A stretch of 64,000 nt of DNA, taken from contig AP031356.1 in assembly GCA_037833965.1 (NCBI GenBank), positions 12,484,501-12,548,500 on the forward strand. Reading direction: 5' to 3'. Shown piece by piece: positions 58,233-64,000 of this stretch (within the stretch, counting starts at the first letter, position 1; each line of letters starts with the position of its first letter). A model generated the notes under the pieces. The model had not been told where the DNA came from. It saw only the letters and a program-made list of their open reading frames with translations, and made no database searches. Position numbers and translations under genes: made by a program. The stretch comes from Marchantia polymorpha subsp. ruderalis (taxonomy: Eukaryota > Streptophyta > Marchantiopsida > Marchantiales > Marchantiaceae).

Positions 58233-59812
58233 CCTCCACCCTTCCTCGATCACACGCTGCGTCTCTGCGGTTCGGTCGCAATGGATCTGGGCAGGGCTAT
58301 GTTACTGATCGATTCGGGGTTTGTTGAACGTACTGGATTCTTGCTTCTCATCTTGACCGCAGTCGCAATATCCTACTGTGAAGTTTGTCTAAGCGGCCAA
58401 CATAACGTGGTTCTAAGATACTGCGTCTCTTACATCCAATTCCGGAAACTTCCTATAAAGGGAGACACCAGTAAAATACAGTGAAGGAATTAGTATTGAT
58501 CTTGCATCAATATTATAGATTATGCATGAAAAATTGATGGTTAGGATTCGGCAAGCTGATATACACGTGTACTCAGATGAATCGTGAGATTTCCGGGAAG
58601 AGAGGAAAACCGAGCGGAAAATACTAGCTGCATTTGAAGAAAGAGACACGATGCAAAAAGGCCGAACTCGTGCAGGTCGGAAAGAGAAGATGATGAGAAA
58701 CAATAATGTGATGAACCAATAATGTGCTGCAAGACGAACAATTTATAAACGAAAAGTGTGGCTTGGCCTTTAGGCCGCTGCCACATGACCGGACCGGTAA
58801 TTTGTGTGTCATAATGTTGATGTTATATTAATGTGGCAATTTATTATTCATCTAACTGACATGGTTTCGGCATTTTTCTCGAATATAATAAAAAAGTCAA
58901 ACCCGACAAAAATGGATGCTCATAAGATGTTGAAAAAATTGTATCTTTTGATTAAAAATATTTTTATAAGACTAGAATACATACTTCTTTTCAGTTATAC
59001 ATAAATAAATATCACTCATCCCATATTTTTTTTTAAGGTCGTCATATCCATGGATCAAATGTAAAATTACTTATCAAATGTACAATTAAGAGTATGAATA
59101 ATCATAAACAGCAGTCCGATCATAACTACAACTATTTCAAACTCATTTTTATATCATTCATTTGTATAATCTATCAAGTATGACATCTACATGATATTAT
59201 GTATGTTTAAATGACAATGATGGTAGTGGAGATTTCAATATTGGAATGGTGAACTTTCGCTGATATTTAACATCAATACAAGAATAAGTTTGCTGTGATT
59301 TTTCATATAGGAAAAAGTGCATCGAGATAAATCCAAAAACACTTGAATTGCATTGATTGAAGGATTTTTTAGTATGTCACATTGTATGAACGGAGGCTTG
59401 AGGTGGTAAAATAATTTATGACTCACAAATATTTTTGATTAGTTAGAAGGATATAGGTTTCAAGATTTTTTATTTGAAGATTGGCAGAATGAGTGCATAT
59501 TTTTAAAACTATTTTGAGGGCGTATTGGTCAGATATTTTATGCAGTGAAAAGTTTTACGATCCAAAACTTTTCACCACTATCCATCCATGAATTGATATG
59601 TAATGCTTTTGATGCCTTAGAAAACAGTGTTTTCAGTTCTTTTCAACTATATGAAGCTTGCGATATTTGTATATTCCCTCCAATATTGATTGGAGAGAGT
59701 GATAGCGTTTCATATTGCTAAGGTAATTTGAATTGTTGAGATAAATCCAACTGAACACAATGCGGAAAAGATTTGTCCTAAGAAACTCAAAAGTGTAAAT
59801 ATCCAAATCAAC
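58233..59812. other. Region upstream of AP-4 sigma gene, no gene seen
   Basis: The first few hundred bases should contain the promoter and leader of the minus-strand gene. Beyond about 58800 the sequence is very AT-rich, with no supported coding frame. Confidence 0.5.
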
Positions 59813-60070
59813 TTTAGGATTTGTTAAAATACTTTATATGCAACGGGGATCTGCAAAAACCGAAGTTATTATCAATGAAGATATCAGAAACTTCAAGCTT
59901 ATTTTGGAATTTTATGACAATAGTTACCAATATATTCTTGATTTAGGATTTGTTAAAATACTTTATATGCAACGGGGATCTGCAAAAACCGAAGTTATTA
60001 TCAATGAAGATATCAGAAACTTCAAGCTTATTTTGGAATTTTATGACAATAGTTACCAATATATTCTTGA
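59813..60070 (+). repeat. Perfect tandem duplication, 2 x 129 bp
   Basis: Copies 59813-59941 and 59942-60070 appear identical, and a few bases of a third start follow at 60071. The length is 43 codons, so the frame through it is preserved. The product frame (ATG at 59838, 108 residues to 60164) has no recognised domain. Confidence 0.93.
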
Positions 60071-61054
60071 TTTAGGTTCCAAGGATCGAATGAGAGTTTT
60101 TTTGAAAGATTACATACATGCTCTTCACCAATGTATTATCAACAAATATTATAATTATTTGTAATGAAAGTTGGACATATTTGGTTCAAGAAAAGTCAGA
60201 TGTGGTCAATTCTGGTTCCAAGAAGGTTGTATAGAATCTAGAAATCTCACGAGAAGGCCAACCAACATGAAGTAATGAAGAAATCTGCAGTTCAGGTTTA
60301 CTAGAGGTGTATTTTACTAACTTAGTATTTTGATGTACTTTTTGTTCTTTGGCAATAACATCCAACTGTTCAAAGCAAAAAGCAAAAAGTCGTCATACTT
60401 GCAATTAAGATTTTGATGTGAAATAATCAAGTACTTTCAACATAAATAATATATGAGTGATATTCGAATTTGGAAGATGGAGTATACTATCAATATTGCG
60501 GAGAGATGACAACATGAGAGCAATATTCTTGCAAAAATGCAAGGATTTACTTTGATGAGATCGACATGCAATAAAAAAAAAAAGAACAAGCAAAAAGTGA
60601 TCATGGATTTATTGTTACTTTCATCATGTTTCAATATTATTTGCTTCGCCTTGAATTGGTTGGAGTATATTGAAGTTATCTTGCAGTTTGTCATTTTGCA
60701 CCATTGCCAATGCATGTCTACACCACATTCACTTGCACTCGATCAATTCATTGGAGATGTTCTTAAATATCATAGCAAAGATGAAGTGTTTTAGTGAGAG
60801 AAATCAAAGCTCGCATACATTGTGCTTTATTTATACAACTCAGTGATTCTTTGACTTCTTTTTCCTTTTAAAATCTTTTCATGTCTTCCTACAAATCCTT
60901 TGACAAAGCATTTTTTAAAATTCAAAACCATTTGCAAAATCTTAAGTCAACCGCACACCTTCACAACTTTCACAGCAATACGAGTTTCTCCTCTACTGCC
61001 GTTAGCATCATCAATCATCTTATGTGCTTGTCTGCTAGTATCTTTCTAGCCTCT
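60071..61054. other. AT-rich region, no gene seen
   Basis: Open frames are below 100 codons, overlap on both strands and carry no motifs I recognise. Confidence 0.5.
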
Positions 61055-61237
61055 ACTTTTGGTATTCTAACATCTCAGCCGTAATGACATCATACAAACT
61101 CTTTTGTTTATTTCTTATTTGTCAAAGTCAATTTTTCTTTTGAAATCTCCACTTTTGGTATTCTAACATCTCAGCCATAATGACATCATACAACTCTTTT
61201 GTTTATTACTTATTTGTCAAAGTCAAATTTTATTTTG
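61055..61237 (+). repeat. Imperfect tandem duplication, period 96 bp
   Basis: ACTTTTGGTATTCTAACATC recurs at 61055 and 61151, followed by nearly the same 70 to 80 bases. The second copy has a few substitutions and a 1-bp gap. Confidence 0.88.
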
Positions 61238-61462
61238 ACATGTAAATCTGTTTGAATTCTTCCAATTTTGTATATAATTTTCCAAAAATCTTTATTTGTT
61301 CACCAACGCTAAATATATGTCACGTTGTGAAAGAATACTTGGGTTGTGAAAGAATACCGGATTTGGTTACTCAAGCAGTGGTGAAAATTCAACTCAAAAG
61401 ATTAGCAAATGGTAGATGTGAAAATTTGAATGATCATTCTACCAAACTTTCCAAGTGGAAGG

Positions 61463-61529
61463 TAGATTGTATTTGACCCATACTCATCAGACTATCTCAT
61501 GGTACTCATGATGGGTCAAATACAATCTA
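61463..61529. repeat. Inverted repeat, 19-bp perfect arms
   Basis: TAGATTGTATTTGACCCAT (61463-61481) is the exact complement of 61511-61529 across a 29-nt loop. It is a foldback of the size of a small MITE or a small-RNA hairpin. Confidence 0.92.
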
Positions 61530-64000
61530 TGGTTTTTCTTCGACCTAGTTGCCACAAAAGATTGTTTCTATTTGCAAATCAAAAAGTAAATACTTGGTGA
61601 CAAACTATTGCATTATCATAACAAAATAGTGTTTTTGACAAGTTGTTTGAAAAATTGGTAGAATCAAAGTTAATCGCATGTACAAACCTTCGAGCATTGA
61701 ATTTATTCCGGATATTATCCCACAATGAAACAAACAACTTGAAAGTTGCATATTCTCTTATCTCCAACATTTGTGAATTTGCCAGTTCGGCAAGATTAGA
61801 ATTCATCTTGCGAAGCCTTGCTAGCGGAGATGCATGCTTGAAACCTAATATACTCCGAAGCAGCTTCTCTTTTTGCTGTTTCTGACAAATGATTCAATAT
61901 TCTACCGTTTTGGATGAGCTGGCTAGTATGCCGAGTGGATTTCTTCACATAAATCTTGTGCAAATGAATCTGCAAGGCTCATATGAAGTTACTGAAAAGT
62001 GTATTGGTCTTTCTAGTTGAACATGAATGATGACAGAATAATATGTTGCATGGTTTTTGCTTAAAGAATAATAACCCAATGAAATGCACTGATAACTTGG
62101 TATATCCCTTCTCTTGTGCAGATAGTTGTCTGCTTAGTGATACACACACCAAACATAAAAGCATCCATAGCAAACATCCAACCAGAACAGTGGAAGTGAT
62201 AGAACAAAGCTGGAAGTCCGTTGCATATAATGTTTTAAGGAGTATAAGAACTCTCTTCATAAACCTAGCTCAGTTGTGAAGGATTCCTGAAGTTGTGTGC
62301 AAAATGTACAATGGTCGTTTATCCAGGTTCCTCCATCGATGTAGGACCACAATGAGGCCATGAGATTCTGTTCATGTCTTGAAGCCATAAAAGTCAAGAA
62401 TTTGAGTGAAACAAATCTCACGTCGCGTAAATGGTTTTCTGCTGATTTGATGGAAATAATTTTACATTAATCAAAGTAGAGCTTACCTTAAAAATTCAGA
62501 CTTAGTTTTACAATTACAACAAACCTTAAAATCAGAAACAACTGAGTAACTGACTCTTGGATGAAAGGGCGTGGATATTTGCAGAGAAAAAAAAAAGCTT
62601 AGTTACTACTAATCGAGGTAATATTAAATTTTCTGTCTTACCCTTTGACTGGTTCCAATGCTTCATAAGAGAAATCACATTTTTCAGAGACAATGTTTGT
62701 TTCTATCCTCACCCAGTTGATTCGAGTTTGAGAGTCAATGGACATAAGTATGACTTGTTTTTCATCGTAACCACCAAACTGATTGTGAAGACTCATTTTC
62801 TCAGATGTATCTCAAGCTTTGTTTTTGGAGACCTGATTACTGAAAGCTCGTGTTTCTTTGTATTTTGCTTTCTCAAACACATAATGTTGAACGGATCTAA
62901 ACCACAAGTTTGGCTGTATAAATTATTCCTTCTGATACCAACAAATAAACAACTGTAGCAACGTAGTGCCTTAGTGAGGTGAAATACGAGCTTTAACTAC
63001 ATACAAAACGTTGAGAGAGGTTTGACTGGGCTTTCTACTGTAGTCCACATAGATTCCGGGAGGAATAAATCATGACAAATTGTACCTGTACCAGGATATA
63101 GTGACAGCATGTTAACCAAGTCCTGAACATCACCACTAGAGACACCAAGTAATTTGACAAAAGGGATGGAAAGACATCTGTGAGAGCTGGTGCATGTCTT
63201 GCCATATCCACGCGTGCCCATCTACTTAGGATGGCACCTTCTGCTGACGCAAAGAATTTCGAGTTTGCCATTCGCGAGCGCTCGGTCCAGATGCTTTGCC
63301 TCCACGTAGTCTCACAAGCTCTAGATTCCAGCCGCGACAGCTACATGTCCTACCTGTAATTCATGGTCTAAGGCTCATACACATGCGAGTGCCTTCCATT
63401 TCTCGGTTTGTGCATTCTTCATGACACGGGTTTTCACTAACTTGCGCAATACCCAACACTCGAGTTCGTCCACGTACGTGGGAAATTTCCATTTTCTCCA
63501 GTGATCCTGGTTCATTCGTCGTCCGATTCACAGGTGGGAATTTTTCTTCAGAGACGAGTGCTTAAGTGCTTAATTAGCACTCGTTACATGGTCACAAAAA
63601 AATTGTCCAGACGGCGATAACCTCTGAAAGTGTCCAATTCATATAATGCAGGAAAGCTTCCAATCAACTCTGTGCCTTCCGATCAAACCGATAGATGAAA
63701 CTCTTGTGAAAACAATCGGCAAAGTATCAGCTTCAAAAACTTTAATGACTTAATGTACAAGGAGGTAGCTTTCACTGACCTTTAGATCAGCCCATGAAGG
63801 GCTCTGAAATTCTACACGCTAATCCGTTGGCCGACCTAAAAGTAAATATCTTGCATTGAGGGCGAGATCATCCTACAATTCGACAACCAGGCCTGGATTC
63901 TAGCAACTCTTCACTTTTCTTTTGCTCATGTCCAAATTACTTAATGTCTTCGCGATTGAGATGCTGGAACTCCACAAACCGTAAACAACGGTCTCCAATA
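61530..64000. other. Right end of window, no supported gene
   Basis: A minus-strand frame at 63035-63271 starts with a real ATG (MANSKFFASAEGAILSRWAR). It ends near a possible donor after CCTGGTACAG at about 63091. An overlapping frame at 62997-63221 looks equally protein-like. This could be the first exon of an unrecognised gene, but no family match came to mind and the frames cannot be joined with confidence. Confidence 0.3.

Overview
The window looks like nuclear DNA of a land plant, most likely a liverwort close to Marchantia polymorpha. The reasons are plant Ty1/copia elements with an initiator-Met primer site, a plant dirigent family, a plant-type AP-4 sigma gene with introns, and a mobile-element protein of a type I associate from memory with many Marchantia hypothetical proteins. 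The species is an inference; the plant assignment is firm.

Layout. Positions 1-45269 are a segmental-duplication complex. Five almost identical single-exon dirigent genes lie at 12500 (+), 20389 (-), 24588 (+), 39547 (-) and 43745 (+), in alternating orientation. Two large direct units can be traced: 12102-24189, and 24190-43346, which is longer because a copia element sits in it. A third unit starts at 43347. Inside each unit the minus-strand gene and its upstream region form an inverted copy of the plus-strand gene region. The leftmost block (1-977 plus 11502-13060) is the inverted partner of 20385-22967. The upstream region of every minus-strand copy carries a hAT-like non-autonomous element.

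Nested transposons. An old, decayed copia (978-11501) is inserted in the hAT-like element of the left block, and it was itself hit by a 4879-bp element (2243-7121). A young copia (25829-32900, three differences seen between its 247-bp LTRs) sits in unit 2. The matching empty site is still visible in unit 1 near 13735. This young copia is interrupted by a 1932-bp element (30447-32378). The two nested elements share termini, 5-bp target duplications, an internal module and a 3' stem-loop at the same distance from the end, yet neither shows long terminal repeats. They are the best candidates here for something not well described.

Right part. 45872-46171 is a small hAT-type MITE. A single-exon leucine-rich repeat protein (ribonuclease-inhibitor type) lies at 49624-51468 (-). 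The AP-4 adaptor sigma subunit gene (four coding exons, 143 residues) lies at 56817-58232 (-). The rest is AT-rich DNA in which I see no convincing gene, but which holds several inverted and tandem repeats.

How the parts relate. The dirigent copies probably supply one secreted activity in higher dose; all five share the same G-box, TATA box and short upstream ORF. The two right-hand genes are ordinary single-copy-looking housekeeping or scaffold-type genes. Open frames starting at TTG, GTG or CTG were not accepted as plant genes unless an internal ATG or splice structure supported them.
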